In this document: positions 35,926 to 44,250 of the stretch, piece by piece
How the letters are laid out: every line of letters begins with the position of its first letter
Numbering within the stretch: position 1 is the stretch's first letter
NCBI GenBank assembly: GCA_041725895.1
Contig: JBGRQA010000019.1
Location: forward strand, 48,965-112,964
Reading direction: 5' to 3'
Length of the DNA stretch: 64,000 nucleotides
Source of the DNA: JBGRQA01 sp041725895
GTDB taxonomy: Bacteria > Bacteroidota > Bacteroidia > Bacteroidales > Marinifilaceae
Notes under the pieces: generated by a model
The model's input: only the letters and a program-made list of their open reading frames with translations
The model's database searches: none
What the model was told of the DNA's origin: nothing
Translations under genes and position numbers: made by a program

Positions 35926-36528
35926 ATGAACACGCACACACTCAGTTTTATATTAATTGCCCTACTATTGCCCTTAGGACTATCGGCTCAATCCAACGGC
36001 GGAACCCGAATCAGTGCAGGTTTGGCTCTAGGGAAGTATGGAAAATTCGACAACCATATCCCCTTCTCCAATGAAACCAATCGCCCTTCCTTCATTATCC
36101 AGGCTGAAAGAGATTGGGTAGATAATTTTAGCATTGGTGCCTATATTGGGTATAGCGGACAAAAACATGACTACATCAACAAGTACAGCGGGGACATCAA
36201 ACACAACTACTATCGTGTAGGCGCCCTGTTGAGCTACAATTTAAATCCGTGGCTCTCCCAATTAGATCTGAATCCCGGTCGCAACTGGGACATCTATACC
36301 AGCCTTAAAACAGGCTTTTCTTTGGAACATCGAAAAATAGACAAATTCAATTACAACTTAAATGATGAATTGGTATCCATCCAATCGGATTCAGACTCCA
36401 ACCTTTTGTTTGATTTAGGTGTCAGCCTTGGAGCCCGCTACTATCTATCATACGATTTTGCTCTCTTTTCGGAATTGGGATGGGGAAATGCAGGATTCTT
36501 AACATTAGGTGCCAGCTTCACACTGTAA
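35926..36528 (+). CDS. Outer membrane beta-barrel protein
   Basis: 200 aa. A Sec signal peptide (1–21, ending LSAQ) is followed by alternating hydrophobic strands (FSIGAYIGYSG, NYYRVGALLSYNL, WDIYTSLKTGFSLEHR, LFDLGVSLGARYYLS, FALFSELGWGNAGFLTLGASFTL). The C-terminus ends in a hydrophobic strand with final Leu, like barrel proteins. Porin-like or OmpW-type family likely, function unknown. It precedes dprA by ~40 bp. Confidence 0.75.
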   Translation: MNTHTLSFILIALLLPLGLSAQSNGGTRISAGLALGKYGKFDNHIPFSNETNRPSFIIQAERDWVDNFSIGAYIGYSGQKHDYINKYSGDIKHNYYRVGALLSYNLNPWLSQLDLNPGRNWDIYTSLKTGFSLEHRKIDKFNYNLNDELVSIQSDSDSNLLFDLGVSLGARYYLSYDFALFSELGWGNAGFLTLGASFTL

Positions 36529-36543
36529 TTTTTTTCGTAACTT

Positions 36544-36563
36544 GATAAGGCTAACACCTTATC
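36544..36563 (+). promoter_or_regulatory. Hairpin immediately before the dprA start codon
   Basis: GATAAGG-ctaaca-CCTTATC, a 7-bp perfect stem whose last base is 2 nt before the dprA ATG at 36566. It would cover the ribosome binding region in RNA. It lacks a T-tract, so it is not a typical terminator. It may restrain dprA translation. Confidence 0.45.
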
Positions 36564-36565
36564 TA

Positions 36566-37678
36566 ATGAATAACGACCTATACTTTAAAATTGCAGTAAG
36601 CAAACTCAAGGGCGTTGGCCCTGTTTCCATAAAAAAACTAATTGCCTATACCGGAAGCATTGAAGGAATCTTTAAAGAAAAGAAACAAAAACTCCTTAAA
36701 ATTCCCGGCATAGGCAATTCGCATATTCAAAAACTTCAGCGAAAACAGGCGCTGGATTTGGCCCATCAGGAAATGGACTTTATGGAAGCCAATGGTATTC
36801 GAAGCCTCTTTTACCTGGATTCCAATTATCCCCAAACTCTCATCAATTGTCCCGATGCTCCTGTTCTTCTTTATTACAAAGGAAATATCGATTTTAATGC
36901 TCCCAAAATCCTTAGCATTGTTGGAACCCGAAATGCAAGCAATTACGGCAAGGAACAATGCCATAAGCTCATTGAAAAACTAGCAACAAATGGACACCAT
37001 CCGCTAATTGTAAGCGGCTTAGCCTACGGGATAGACATCAACGCCCACAAAGCAGCCATTAAGTATAAACTTCCCACTTTAGCAGTCCTTGGACATGGTT
37101 TGGATACGCTTTATCCAGCGCCACACAAATCTCAAGCACTGGAAATCAGCCGACATTATGGTGCACTGCTGACCGAATTCTCCAACAATACTCCTATGGA
37201 CCCCAAAAACTTTGTAAAACGCAACCGAATTATTGCAGGCATCGCCCACGCAACTATTGTTGTAGAATCTGCCGAGAAAGGTGGATCCCTGATCACCGCC
37301 CAAATTGCCAATAGCTACAACCGTGATGTACTGGCATTTCCGGGAAGAACCACAGACAAATTCTCATCCGGATGCAACCTTTTGATTAAAACAAATCAGG
37401 CTCATTTAATAGAAGGAATACAAGACATGGAATACATTCTGGGCTGGAACAAACAAAGTCAAAAACCTGATGCAACTCAACAACAACTCTTTAGGGAATT
37501 CTCCCCCGAAGAAAATCTTGTAATTGGGGTCTGCAAACAATCCGACAAGGTTCCTATTGATATCATAAGTATAAAAACTTCCATTCCCATAAATCGGGTT
37601 TCAACACTGCTCCTAAAATTGGAATTTGAGGGCATCATTCAGGCTCACCCGGGCAAAATCTACTCTCTAAAAGCCTAA
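36566..37678 (+). CDS. dprA: DNA processing protein DprA
   Basis: 370 aa from the ATG at 36566; a longer frame starting at 36509 overlaps the barrel gene and its extra residues do not resemble the family. DprA binds incoming single-stranded DNA and loads RecA in transformation. An N-terminal HhH-like region (LKGVGPVSIKKLIAYTGS, LLKIPGIGNSHIQKL) leads to the Rossmann fold: IVGTRNASNYG, VSGLAYGIDINAHKAA, AVLGHGLDTLYPAPHK, ESAEKGGSLITA, AFPGRTTDKFSSGCNLLI. A C-terminal winged helix is present (PIDIISIKTSIPINRVSTLLLKLEFEG). Confidence 0.96.
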   Translation: MNNDLYFKIAVSKLKGVGPVSIKKLIAYTGSIEGIFKEKKQKLLKIPGIGNSHIQKLQRKQALDLAHQEMDFMEANGIRSLFYLDSNYPQTLINCPDAPVLLYYKGNIDFNAPKILSIVGTRNASNYGKEQCHKLIEKLATNGHHPLIVSGLAYGIDINAHKAAIKYKLPTLAVLGHGLDTLYPAPHKSQALEISRHYGALLTEFSNNTPMDPKNFVKRNRIIAGIAHATIVVESAEKGGSLITAQIANSYNRDVLAFPGRTTDKFSSGCNLLIKTNQAHLIEGIQDMEYILGWNKQSQKPDATQQQLFREFSPEENLVIGVCKQSDKVPIDIISIKTSIPINRVSTLLLKLEFEGIIQAHPGKIYSLKA

Positions 37679-37728
37679 TTTTTCCATCTTTTTTTAAGAT
37701 CATGTTGTAGAGCAGATTAGACAAGTTC

Positions 37729-37755
37729 GCAAACGTTTGCCTTTCAATCGTTTGC
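37729..37755. promoter_or_regulatory. GCAAACGTTTGC palindrome upstream of gdhA
   Basis: A perfect 12-bp palindrome GCAAACGTTTGC (37729–37740) followed by a half-site CGTTTGC at 37749–37755. It resembles operators of LacI/PurR-type regulators (PurR sites have this core in E. coli). It lies ~40 bp upstream of the gdhA -33 box. No such regulator is in the window. Confidence 0.5.
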
Positions 37756-37792
37756 GTTTCCAAAAAAAGAGGAAAATTATTTTAAGTTTTAA

Positions 37793-37822
37793 TTTGTGGT
37801 TTTTAAAAAATATATACATTTG
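37793..37822 (+). promoter_or_regulatory. gdhA promoter TTTG-N18-TACATTTG
   Basis: TTTG at 37793–37796 and TACATTTG at 37815–37822 with an 18-bp spacer fit the Bacteroidota promoter. Predicted start about 37829, giving a ~55-nt leader before gdhA. Confidence 0.7.
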
Positions 37823-37883
37823 AAACCAGAAATTAAATAGTAAAACATAACAATCTAAATCAATTTCATAACAACGTTTAGAC

Positions 37884-39218
37884 ATGGAAGCAAAGATTAA
37901 TGAATTCATGGAAGCCCTTAAGGCTAAAACTCCTGGGGAAGCTGAATTCCACCAGGCTGTTCAAGAAGTAGTAGAAACTGTATGGGAGACTTACGATTCG
38001 AATCCTAAATACAAAGCTGCAAAAATTCTTGAGAAAATGTGTGAGCCAGAGCGTACTATTATGTTCCGGGTTCCATGGATCAACGACAATGGCGAAGTAG
38101 AAATCAACCGTGGATACCGTGTTGAATTCAACAGCGCAATTGGACCATACAAAGGAGGTTTGCGTTTCCACCCTTCAGTGACTTTGAGTGCATTGAAATT
38201 CTTAGGCTTCGAGCAAACTTTCAAAAACTCTTTGACTACTCTACCTATGGGTGGTGGTAAAGGAGGTTCTGACTTCAACGCTAAAGGAAGATCTGACAAC
38301 GAGATCATGCGTTTCTGCCAAAGCTTCATGACTGAGCTTTGTAAGCACATTGGTCCTAACACTGACGTACCAGCTGGTGACATAGGTGTAGGTGGTCGTG
38401 AAATTGGTTACTTGTTCGGTCAATACAAGAGAATCCGTAACGAGTTTACCGGAGTTTTAACTGGTAAGCCTCTTGAATTCGGTGGTTCTTTGATCCGTCC
38501 TGAAGCAACTGGTTTCGGTTCTGTTTACTTCGCTCAACACATGTTGGCTGAAAACAACGAAACTTTGGAAGGTAAAACTGTTGCCTTGTCTGGTTTCGGT
38601 AACGTAACTTGGGGTGCTGCTCTTAAATTGACTGAGCTAGGTGCTAAAGTGGTTACTGTTTCAGGTCCTGACGGATACGTATACGACAAAGAAGGTTTGA
38701 ATGCTGAGAAGATCGATTACTTATTGGATCTTCGTGCAACCAACAACGACGTTGTTGCTCCTTACGCAGAAAAATTCGGTGCTGAATTCTTCGCTGGTAA
38801 GAAGCCTTGGGAAGCAAAAGTTGATTTGGCTTTCCCATGTGCAATCCAAAACGAATTGAACGAGGAAGATGCTAAGCAACTTGTTGCTAACGGTTGTAAG
38901 TATGTAATCGAAACTTCAAACATGGGTTGTACTGCTGAAGCAATGTTGTACTTGGTAGACAATGCAATTTTCGCTCCTGGTAAGGCTGCTAACGCTGGTG
39001 GTGTTGCGGTATCAGGTTTGGAAATGTCTCAAAACTCATTGCGTTTCAACTGGTCAGCTGAAGAAGTTGACGAGAAGTTGGGTCGTATCATGAAAGACAT
39101 TCACGAAACTTGTGTTAAGTTCGGTAAGAACGGTGACAAGATCAACTACGTTAAAGGTGCTAACGTTGGTGGCTTCGTAAAAGTTGCTGAAGCTATGTTG
39201 GCTCAAGGTTGTGTATAA
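37884..39218 (+). CDS. gdhA: NADP-type glutamate dehydrogenase
   Basis: 444 aa, usual length for hexameric bacterial GDH. It makes glutamate from 2-oxoglutarate and ammonia. Motifs: YRVEFNSAIGPYKGGLRFHPSV, PMGGGKGGSDF (with catalytic Lys region), PAGDIGVGGREIGYLFGQY (Asp), GFGNVTWGAA (nucleotide fold), and PGKAANAGGVAVSGLEMSQN. Codon choice is strongly biased to GGT, GCT, AAC and TTC, unlike its neighbours, which points to high expression. It has its own promoter, an upstream palindrome and a strong terminator. Confidence 0.97.
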   Translation: MEAKINEFMEALKAKTPGEAEFHQAVQEVVETVWETYDSNPKYKAAKILEKMCEPERTIMFRVPWINDNGEVEINRGYRVEFNSAIGPYKGGLRFHPSVTLSALKFLGFEQTFKNSLTTLPMGGGKGGSDFNAKGRSDNEIMRFCQSFMTELCKHIGPNTDVPAGDIGVGGREIGYLFGQYKRIRNEFTGVLTGKPLEFGGSLIRPEATGFGSVYFAQHMLAENNETLEGKTVALSGFGNVTWGAALKLTELGAKVVTVSGPDGYVYDKEGLNAEKIDYLLDLRATNNDVVAPYAEKFGAEFFAGKKPWEAKVDLAFPCAIQNELNEEDAKQLVANGCKYVIETSNMGCTAEAMLYLVDNAIFAPGKAANAGGVAVSGLEMSQNSLRFNWSAEEVDEKLGRIMKDIHETCVKFGKNGDKINYVKGANVGGFVKVAEAMLAQGCV

Positions 39219-39238
39219 TCATACAATACCTCATATAC

Positions 39239-39266
39239 AAAAGCCGGCTTTTGCCGGCTTTTTTTA
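39239..39266 (+). terminator. Terminator after gdhA
   Basis: AAGCCGGC/GCCGGCTT with a TTTT loop and a T-run; ~20 bp after the stop. Confidence 0.93.
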
Positions 39267-39321
39267 TTCCTTTTAAACAAGCATTTTCCTTCAACAAACC
39301 AGCCCTGAATTGACCGGAATA

Positions 39322-39353
39322 TTTGGGAAAACCTGTAAGTTTCAATATGTTTG
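39322..39353 (+). promoter_or_regulatory. Promoter TTTG-N20-TATGTTTG for tatD
   Basis: TTTG at 39322–39325, 20 bp, then TATGTTTG at 39346–39353. This near-perfect promoter lies inside the 5' extension of the tatD open frame, which supports the later ATG at 39380 as the real start. Confidence 0.75.
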
Positions 39354-39379
39354 CAGAAATAAAATCTGAGACGAAGAAT

Positions 39380-40147
39380 ATGAGGCTGATCGACACCCAC
39401 TCACATATCTATTCCTCTGAATTCAATGGTGATATTCAAGATGTAATCAACCGGGCCCAGGAGGCAAAGGTTGAGAAGATCCTCTTGCCCAACATAGATT
39501 CGGAATCCATTCCTAAAATGATGGAATTAACAGAAACCTTTCCTGGAATCTGTTACCCCATGATGGGGCTACACCCTACTTCAGTAAAAGAAAACTATGA
39601 AGAAGAGTTGAACCTAGTAGAGGAATGGTTAAAAAAGGGGACCTTTTTGGCCGTTGGTGAAGTTGGAATCGATTTGTATTGGGACAAAACATTTCAAAAG
39701 GAACAGGAAATCGCTTTTGACCGACAAATTCAATGGGCACAGTCCTACGATCTGCCTCTGGTTATACATTCTCGTGAATCATTTGATGAAATTTTTTCTA
39801 TTCTCGAACCTTACAAAAAAAATCAACTTCAGGGAATATTTCACAGTTTCACCGGAACGATTGAGCAAGCCCAGAAAGCTATTAGCATGGGATTTTTATT
39901 AGGCGTAAATGGTATTCTAACTTTTAAAAATGCAGGACTGGATAAAGTTTTCAACCAAATCGATTTAAAACATTTGGTTCTGGAAACCGATGCCCCCTAT
40001 TTGGCCCCCGTTCCCAAACGGGGCAAACGCAATGAAAGTTCGTACGTGCAATACACAGCTGAAAAACTGGCCGAAATTCACAATACTACATTGGAAAAGG
40101 TAGCGGAAATAACCACTACAAATGCCCAGAACATTTTCAGGTTTTAA
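39380..40147 (+). CDS. TatD family metal-dependent hydrolase (DNase-like)
   Basis: 255 aa from the ATG at 39380 (MRLIDTHSHIY). Metal ligands and motifs of the TatD family are visible: DTHSHIY, MMGLHPTSV, GEVGIDLYWDKTF, LPLVIHSRESFDEI, GIFHSFTGT, LGVNGILTF and LETDAPYLAPVPKRGKRNESSY. The enzymes are 3'-5' DNases or deacylases with two metal ions. It is followed 30 bp later by the asparaginase gene, so a two-gene unit is likely. Confidence 0.93.
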   Translation: MRLIDTHSHIYSSEFNGDIQDVINRAQEAKVEKILLPNIDSESIPKMMELTETFPGICYPMMGLHPTSVKENYEEELNLVEEWLKKGTFLAVGEVGIDLYWDKTFQKEQEIAFDRQIQWAQSYDLPLVIHSRESFDEIFSILEPYKKNQLQGIFHSFTGTIEQAQKAISMGFLLGVNGILTFKNAGLDKVFNQIDLKHLVLETDAPYLAPVPKRGKRNESSYVQYTAEKLAEIHNTTLEKVAEITTTNAQNIFRF

Positions 40148-40177
40148 AATACAAACAACAATTCAATCCCACTCACC

Positions 40178-41212
40178 ATGGAGCAGAAACAAACTTCCAT
40201 CTTAATCATATATACAGGAGGAACCATTGGTATGATTAACGATCCGGCAACAGGATCACTACGTCCTTTCGATTTCGATCATATCGTAAAACAGGTTCCG
40301 GAATTAAACGAATTTGGATTCAACCTGCAATCGATAGCGTTCGACCCCTTGATTGATTCTTCCAACTTAAGTCCGGAAGTATGGAAACAGCTGTCCAACA
40401 TCATTAAAGACAATTACGACACCTATGATGGTTTTGTAGTTTTGCATGGAACCGATACCATGTCGTATTCGGCTTCAGCCCTGAGCTTCATGCTGGACAA
40501 TTTGCAGAAACCCGTAATCTTTACAGGATCTCAGCTCCCCATTGGTACTCTACGGACCGATGGCAAGGAAAACCTGATCACAGCCATTGAGATTGCCGCA
40601 GCCTATCGTAACAACCAGGCTATGGTACCGGAAGTTTGTGTGGTTTTTGAGAACAAATTGTTCCGTGGTAACAGAACTACCAAGCACAATGCAGAACATT
40701 TTAATGCTTTCCACTCCTACAATTATCCGGATTTGGCTAAAATTGGAATTCATATTCATTACAACTATTCCGCAATCCACTACCCAAGCAATCCGACACA
40801 ACTGAAAATATCAACAGAAATGGACACCAATGTTGCCATTCTGAAAATTTTTCCAGGCATTACAAAACAAGTTGTGGAATCAATTTTGAACATTAAAAAT
40901 TTAAAAGGAATAATCCTTGAATCCTATGGTGCCGGTAACGCACCTACCGAACGCTGGTTTATAGATTGTTTGAAAGAAGCGATGGGAAAAGGGATCATTG
41001 TATACAACGTCACCCAATGCCAGGCAGGAAGTGTAGAAATGGGCTTGTATGAAACGAGTCTGGAATTATCCCGCGCCGGTGTTGTAAGTGGACACGATAT
41101 TACCACTGAGGCAGCAATCACAAAATTGATGTATCTGCTAGGTAAAAAGCTAAGTACAGAAGAAACCAAATTCTTTTTAAATAAGTCTCTAAAGGGCGAA
41201 ATTAGCCAGTAG
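40178..41212 (+). CDS. Type I L-asparaginase
   Basis: 344 aa. It hydrolyses asparagine to aspartate and ammonia. The two Thr of the family active site are seen in IYTGGTIGM (~14) and VVLHGTDTMSYSASAL (~90). GRSQLPIG-like VIFTGSQLPIGTLRTDGKENL and GIILESYGAGNAP are also typical. No signal peptide, so cytoplasmic. Follows tatD by 30 bp and may share its promoter. Confidence 0.93.
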   Translation: MEQKQTSILIIYTGGTIGMINDPATGSLRPFDFDHIVKQVPELNEFGFNLQSIAFDPLIDSSNLSPEVWKQLSNIIKDNYDTYDGFVVLHGTDTMSYSASALSFMLDNLQKPVIFTGSQLPIGTLRTDGKENLITAIEIAAAYRNNQAMVPEVCVVFENKLFRGNRTTKHNAEHFNAFHSYNYPDLAKIGIHIHYNYSAIHYPSNPTQLKISTEMDTNVAILKIFPGITKQVVESILNIKNLKGIILESYGAGNAPTERWFIDCLKEAMGKGIIVYNVTQCQAGSVEMGLYETSLELSRAGVVSGHDITTEAAITKLMYLLGKKLSTEETKFFLNKSLKGEISQ

Positions 41213-41448
41213 AATATTTGTTTTTCACTTTTTTTTTGTAATTTGGTGCACTGTTTAAAATCCCCTACATTACATAAGGGAAGGTGACAGAAATCAGCCG
41301 ATAAAGCAGATATTCAACCCGAAAAACAAAAAAAATCTGTGAAAAACCGAATGGTTAACTCACCGCTAAACAGCAATTTATTGTTAAGCTTATTATCATT
41401 TTAATTTGTAAAAAATAATTTCGTTAATTAAAATTTGAAAAACAGACT

Positions 41449-42279
41449 ATGAAAAAGTTATTTGCATTTATAGCAGTTATCGGGATGCTGAATTTAGGAG
41501 CGTCATTCAATGTAGTTGCTCAAGATGAGACAGCGAACGAACAAACTACTGAAGCAACCGCTAACACAACTCAGGTAGAAGAAACTACTGCTACCGAAGA
41601 AGTTGCTACCCCTGCTATGGAAGATGAAGAAGTTATCGAAAGTACTTCATTCAAGCAAGTTGTTAAAGAAAAATTCATCGAAGGTGGTGCAATGTTTATG
41701 AGCTTTGTATTGCTGACTTTGATCTTAGGTTTGGCTCTTTCTATCGAAAGAATTATTTACCTGAACCTTTCTTCTACTAACACTAAGAAGTTGTTAGAAG
41801 GATTGGAAGAAGCATTGAACAACGGTGGTATTGAAGCTGCTAAAGAGGTTTGTAGAAACACTCGTGGTCCTGTTGCCAGCATCTTCTACCAAGGTTTGGA
41901 TCGTTTCGACGAAGGTATCGAAGTTGTTGAAAAATCAGTTGTTTCTTACGGATCTGTTCAAATGGGTCTTTTGGAAAAAGGTCTTTCTTGGATTGGTTTG
42001 ATGATTGGTTTGGCTCCTATGTTGGGATTTATGGGTACTGTAATCGGTATGATTGGTGCTTTTGACTCTATCCAGTCTATGGGTGCTATTTCTCCACAAG
42101 CTGTAGCGGGTGGTATTAAAGTGGCTTTGATTACTACCGTATCTGGTTTGATCGTAGCTATGATTCTTCAGGTATTCTACAACTACTGTGTTTCTAAGAT
42201 TGATAGCATCGTAAACAACATGGAAGATGCTTCTATCTCTCTTCTTGATATCCTTGTAAAGTACAACCTGAAAAAATAA
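41449..42279 (+). CDS. exbB: ExbB/MotA/TolQ family proton channel with acidic N-terminal insert
   Basis: 276 aa. A signal-like N-terminus (1–25, ending VVAQ) is followed by an acidic Glu/Thr/Ala-rich stretch (DETANEQTTEATANTTQ…EDEEV, ~26–62), not part of the core fold. Three membrane helices then follow: AMFMSFVLLTLILGLALSIERIIYL, IGLMIGLAPMLGFMGTVIGMIGAF and VALITTVSGLIVAMILQVFY. It forms the ExbB–ExbD motor that energises TonB-dependent uptake. First gene of a four-gene operon; high-expression codons. Confidence 0.92.
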   Translation: MKKLFAFIAVIGMLNLGASFNVVAQDETANEQTTEATANTTQVEETTATEEVATPAMEDEEVIESTSFKQVVKEKFIEGGAMFMSFVLLTLILGLALSIERIIYLNLSSTNTKKLLEGLEEALNNGGIEAAKEVCRNTRGPVASIFYQGLDRFDEGIEVVEKSVVSYGSVQMGLLEKGLSWIGLMIGLAPMLGFMGTVIGMIGAFDSIQSMGAISPQAVAGGIKVALITTVSGLIVAMILQVFYNYCVSKIDSIVNNMEDASISLLDILVKYNLKK

Positions 42280-42286
42280 TTAGACA

Positions 42287-42736
42287 ATGTCAAATACTCT
42301 AAGTAAATATTTAAATATCCTCACCATTGTGATGATAGTGTTAACCTTCGTGTTTACAGCTATCTATTTCACTGGTGGAGAGATACCAAATCAGGCACAC
42401 GATACTCCTGTGTACACTGATCTATTGCTCAACTGGACTTGGATACTAATGATCATTTCGATTGTTCTAACTGTAGGTTTCGCTATTTTCCAGTTGTTCG
42501 TGAACCCTAAAGCAGCCATCAAAGGTTTATTGGGACTTGGTATTCTAGGACTGATCATTTTGGTTTCCTACGGTATGTCTGATGGTACTCTTTTGGACAT
42601 GCCTGGTTACACTGGTCCTGACAACACTCCAGGAACTTTGAAATTTGCAGACACTGTTCTGAACACCATGTATATTTTAGGTGTGGGTACACTGCTTGCA
42701 ATTGTGGTGACCGAAGTGATTAGAAAGTTACGTTAA
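42287..42736 (+). CDS. Membrane protein of the ExbB–ExbD operon
   Basis: 149 aa, unrecognised family. Four hydrophobic segments (ILTIVMIVLTFVFTAIYF, LLLNWTWILMIISIVLTVGFAIFQLF, GLLGLGILGLIILVSYGM and MYILGVGTLLAIVVTEVI) with a short C-terminal tail. It starts 7 bp after exbB and lies 52 bp before the first exbD. This unnamed gene between exbB and exbD is a recurrent Bacteroidota arrangement; its role in the motor is unknown. Confidence 0.75.
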   Translation: MSNTLSKYLNILTIVMIVLTFVFTAIYFTGGEIPNQAHDTPVYTDLLLNWTWILMIISIVLTVGFAIFQLFVNPKAAIKGLLGLGILGLIILVSYGMSDGTLLDMPGYTGPDNTPGTLKFADTVLNTMYILGVGTLLAIVVTEVIRKLR

Positions 42737-42788
42737 GATATCGATCCGGGGATTTTTCCCCGGATTTACAACCTTTAGATTATTAATT

Positions 42789-43367
42789 ATGGCAAAAAAA
42801 GTACCTGAACTTAATGCAAGTTCAATGGCCGACATCGCCTTCTTGTTGCTTATCTTTTTCCTGGTAACAACAACAATGGATGTTGACACAGGGATCTACA
42901 GAATGTTGCCACCAATTCCGGAAGACCAAGAGCAGTCTGATGATATTAAGGTTAAGAAACGTAACATTTTTGTCGTTTTGGTTAACCGAAATAACGAATT
43001 GCTGGTAAATGGAGAACCCATTAGCATCAACAAACTTCGCGAAAAAACCAAAGAGTTCATTTCGAACCCTACAAACAATAGTGAGCTTCCTGAAAAGAAA
43101 GCTACAACGGTTCCTTACTTTGGGGAAGTGATGGTTTCAAAAGGTTTTGTTTCCTTGCAGAACGACCGCGGCACCCAATATGGTACCTATATCACCGTTC
43201 AAAATGAATTGGCGGCAGCTTTCCGCGAATTAAGGGATGCTAAATCAATGCAAAAATGGGGTAAAAAATACGAGGATCTTGAATCGGAGCAACAAGCTGC
43301 AATCAAGAAACACATCCCAATGCTAGTATCAGAAGCTGAACCTAAAAATATTGGAGGGAAAAAATAA
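42789..43367 (+). CDS. exbD: ExbD/TolR family protein, first copy
   Basis: 192 aa. N-terminal ELNASSMADIAFLLLIFFLVTTTMDVDTG contains the single transmembrane helix with the conserved Asp of the proton path (Asp in MADIAF). A long periplasmic domain follows (to 192), longer than the ~140 aa of enterobacterial ExbD. Its stop codon overlaps the start of the second exbD (43367), so translation is coupled. Confidence 0.92.
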   Translation: MAKKVPELNASSMADIAFLLLIFFLVTTTMDVDTGIYRMLPPIPEDQEQSDDIKVKKRNIFVVLVNRNNELLVNGEPISINKLREKTKEFISNPTNNSELPEKKATTVPYFGEVMVSKGFVSLQNDRGTQYGTYITVQNELAAAFRELRDAKSMQKWGKKYEDLESEQQAAIKKHIPMLVSEAEPKNIGGKK

Positions 43368-43837
43368 TGGCAAAATTCAAAAAAGAAGGATCCAAAGATA
43401 CTCCCGCAATTTCTACAGCTTCTCTTCCTGATATTGTATTTATGCTACTGTTCTTCTTTATGGTGAGTACAACCATGAGGGAAGTAGATTTGAATGTAGA
43501 AATTTTGGTTCCTGAAGCAACCGAAGTAATTAAACTTGAGAAGAAAGATTTGGTTAGTAACATTTATGTTGGTGAGCCAATCGGTCGATTCAAAAAAGTT
43601 TACGGATCTGAGCCACGTATCCAGCTGAATGATCAATTCGCTACAGTGGATGACATCCAAGACTTCATTGCCTCGGAAAGAGAATCCAGAAAAGAGGAAG
43701 TGCGAAACAAATTAACAACCTCGCTTAAGGTGGACCAACATACCAAGATGGGTATCATCACCGATATTAAGCAGGAGTTGAGAAAAGCAAGTTCTCTGAA
43801 GTTGAACTATTCAACTCGTCAAAAATTGGAAGACTAA
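43367..43837 (+). CDS. exbD: ExbD/TolR family protein, second copy
   Basis: 156 aa. The membrane helix with functional Asp is in STASLPDIVFMLLFFFMVSTTM (Asp at LPDIVF). The C-terminal domain is helical (KTRKEEVRNKLTTSLKV-like) with HTKMGIITDIKQELRKASSLKL. The start overlaps the stop of the first copy by one base. Last gene of the TonB-energising operon, followed by a strong terminator. Confidence 0.92.
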   Translation: MAKFKKEGSKDTPAISTASLPDIVFMLLFFFMVSTTMREVDLNVEILVPEATEVIKLEKKDLVSNIYVGEPIGRFKKVYGSEPRIQLNDQFATVDDIQDFIASERESRKEEVRNKLTTSLKVDQHTKMGIITDIKQELRKASSLKLNYSTRQKLED

Positions 43838-43854
43838 TCCAAGACAATCTATAC

Positions 43855-43887
43855 AAAAAAAGGAGCCTTTACGGCTCCTTTTTTTTT
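43855..43887 (+). terminator. Terminator after the exb operon
   Basis: AAAAGGAGCC-tttac-GGCTCCTTTT with a long T-run. Confidence 0.93.
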
Positions 43888-43925
43888 GCCCCATCCGCTT
43901 CAAGTCTCCCTCTGTTTTAGGGCAC

Positions 43926-43954
43926 AAAAAAAGCCCAGGAAAATTTCCTGAGCT
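43926..43954 (-). terminator. Terminator of the tRNA-Arg gene
   Basis: AGCCCAGGAAA/TTTCCTGAGCT (mostly paired); read on the minus strand it follows the tRNA 3' end by ~4 nt and runs into seven T. Confidence 0.8.
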
Positions 43955-43957
43955 AAG

Positions 43958-44031
43958 TGATCCCGGCGGGATTCAAACCCACGACCTTCAGAACCGGAAT
44001 CTGACGTTCTATTCAGCTGAACTACGGGACC
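43958..44031 (-). tRNA. tRNA-Arg (CCG)
   Basis: On the minus strand the acceptor GGTCCCG pairs with CGGGATC (one G·U), the D-arm contains TAGTTCAGCTGAATAGAAC, the anticodon stem TCAGA/TCTGA encloses TTCCGGT giving anticodon CCG, and the T-arm contains GGTTTGAATCC. Discriminator A. CCA is not encoded. Reads codon CGG. Confidence 0.93.
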
Positions 44032-44250
44032 GATTTGTGCCACAAATTTAAAAAAATTATTCGTTCACAAGGCATCAAAAACCCAAATTCACTGTAAAAT
44101 ATTTTACCTTTTCACATATTATGGGTAAAACCATCTAAATTTCAGACAGTAATAAATCTCTTTATGAGACAAATCCACGGTTAATATTTCTAAACTTTTA
44201 CTAATTTTGCAGATTGAATTCGAGAATAATCATTTTACACCAATATAGCT

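Noticed and set aside
43958..44031. attB site for an integrated element at the tRNA-Arg gene
   Set aside because: No integrase gene and no repeated tRNA 3' end is found within the window.
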